Shown here one piece after another: positions 62,727-64,000 of a DNA stretch of 64,000 nucleotides. The notes under the pieces were generated by a model. It saw nothing but the letters and a program-made list of their open reading frames with translations, did no database searches and was not told where the DNA came from. The stretch's first letter is position 1. Every line of letters begins with the position of its first letter. This stretch comes from Omphiscola glabra (Eukaryota > Mollusca > Gastropoda > Lymnaeidae): positions 13,360,284 through 13,424,283 of the forward strand of contig OZ024808.1 of assembly GCA_964017045.1 (NCBI GenBank). Direction: 5' to 3'. A program made the position numbers and the translations under genes.

Positions 62727-64000
62727 ACATATACGTTTAAGAATTAGCCTGGCTGAACATAACGCCAAATAAACGAAGATATTCAAATACATTCAGATTC
62801 TTAAAAACAAAGATTGTAATTTTCCATTATTATACGGAAATCGTAAAAATAACATTTATCCGATTTCATTTAAGTAAATGTTAAATTATATTTATAACAA
62901 ATCACACATACATTTAAAATCTTTCGGAAGCATACATTTTAAGCATTTTTTGAAGTTTGAAAATTATGAAAAATGATTAAACAATACAAAGTATTATTTA
63001 AGATTTACATCGTAATCACATTTATCGGGTAAACCTAAACATCTGTTGTTTTAGTGCGTTTTTAGTGCGTTGTTAATATGGCGAAATAAAAAGAAATGAA
63101 ATTTGTTTTCAATAAATATTCAAATGACGATTTGCCCACTTTAGCCAAGGCTCATCAAAGTTTTTTTGATATAATAACTGCACATAACAAAACTGATAAT
63201 GTATTCTTCCTCTCTCAAAAATAAAATAAATAAATATAATTGATTGCTTTTTAATTTTTAATAGAACACAAACTATTTTAGCTATTTTTAAACATATAAA
63301 AAGTTTGTAATTCTTTTATTTCCAAGAAATATACTTTTATTAAATTTATAATGTAATAGAAGCTTAACCTTCAAATTTAATGTTCATGAAGAAATGCCAT
63401 TTAATTCAATCAGTACATCCAAACTTCATATCCAAATATTATTCACTAATGCATTTATCGCTCATATAAATAAGAACAAGTCCTACGAATGGCTAAAATT
63501 ATGTTTTTCCTTATGTAGAGGGCTACAATACCGTGAACGATTTTTAAAAAAAAAGTTTTAAAAATAGGTTTGGGTCAATTGTTTAATTTGCACAAGGCAG
63601 CAAATGATACGTCTCAGAATAAAGGAATGAATTTGATAAATAATATACCTTCTAAGGTACATGCATAGCGGTGAAGTAAAAATGGTGTGCATATTTTTAC
63701 ATGGATGACAATATATTTAAATGCAATGACAATAAAGTTGAGAAAAAGAGATGTTGCATTATCTTTTAACAAAAAAAAATTTTTTTTCCCAAAGAAGAAA
63801 ATCAATAGCGTTTACAAAACTTGTGTACATCGACATAAGTATACCAATGAATATCAAAACCCAATCATTTTACACACGAGGAATTTTAATTTTTGAATAA
63901 TAGTGTTACGTTTTTCTTTTAAAATATGATAATATATTTTTGTTTTAACTTTGCGTGTGTATTGTTATAAGATAAAAAGAAATAATGTAAAAAAAGAAAA

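Overview
The window is AT-rich metazoan nuclear DNA, most likely from a gastropod mollusc (probably a pulmonate-type snail). The evidence is small multi-exon genes with GT-AG introns, PAN-like plus C-type lectin genes of a type seen in snails, LINE, Penelope-like, Ty3/gypsy and hAT-MITE debris, and an extreme load of minisatellites. There are no bacterial operons, tRNAs or rRNAs. The species assignment is an inference from family resemblance, not a database match.

Every gene I can support lies on the minus strand and belongs to one of two families. Family 1 is three secreted lectin genes: CTL1 (4784-6916), CTL2 (18157-23215) and CTL3 (45919-49351). Each has a short signal-peptide start, a cysteine-bearing PAN/Apple-like region over two exons, and a last exon carrying a complete C-type lectin domain. 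The exon phases agree between copies: a phase-1 junction after the mini first exon of CTL2 and CTL3, and phase-2 junctions elsewhere. Family 2 is a small secreted cysteine-rich peptide family, called CRP here, that I do not recognise. It is built from CX3C pairs. CRP-A (28658-29350) and CRP-B (33667-37091) are intact, CRP-F (61364-61452) is cut by the window edge, and CRP-C (43780-43880), CRP-D (55452-56267) and CRP-E (59755-61039) are broken. A homologous untranslated first exon with a GTAAG donor recurs at 32742, 42488 and 56862.

Layout: 1-7 kb holds LINE debris, two hAT MITEs, hairpins and CTL1. 7-13 kb is a duplicated spacer filled with 20-, 55-, 25- and 35-bp arrays; the 35-bp array has about 61 copies. 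13-18 kb has a LINE 3' end, a Penelope-like fragment and a large hairpin. 18-23 kb is CTL2. 23-28 kb is spacer with 33- and 57-bp arrays. 28-37 kb is CRP-A and CRP-B, with a nearly full LINE lodged in a 46-bp array. 37-43 kb has a decayed gypsy element. 43-45 kb is CRP-C and a partial block copy. 46-49 kb is CTL3 with a 36-bp array in its first intron. 50-51 kb holds a 72-bp array and a LINE tail. 52-64 kb is a second copy of the 25.8-36.2 kb block.

The main story is a birth-and-death cluster of secreted cysteine-rich peptides and lectins, shuffled by segmental duplication (offset about 26-28 kb) and flanked by minisatellites that appear to have arisen from local single-copy sequence. A defence or secretion role for the two families is inference only. 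The long open frames at 10.8-13.1, 34.4-35.0, 37.7-38.1, 48.2-49.3, 58-59.9 and 62.3-62.7 kb are repeat artefacts, not genes.
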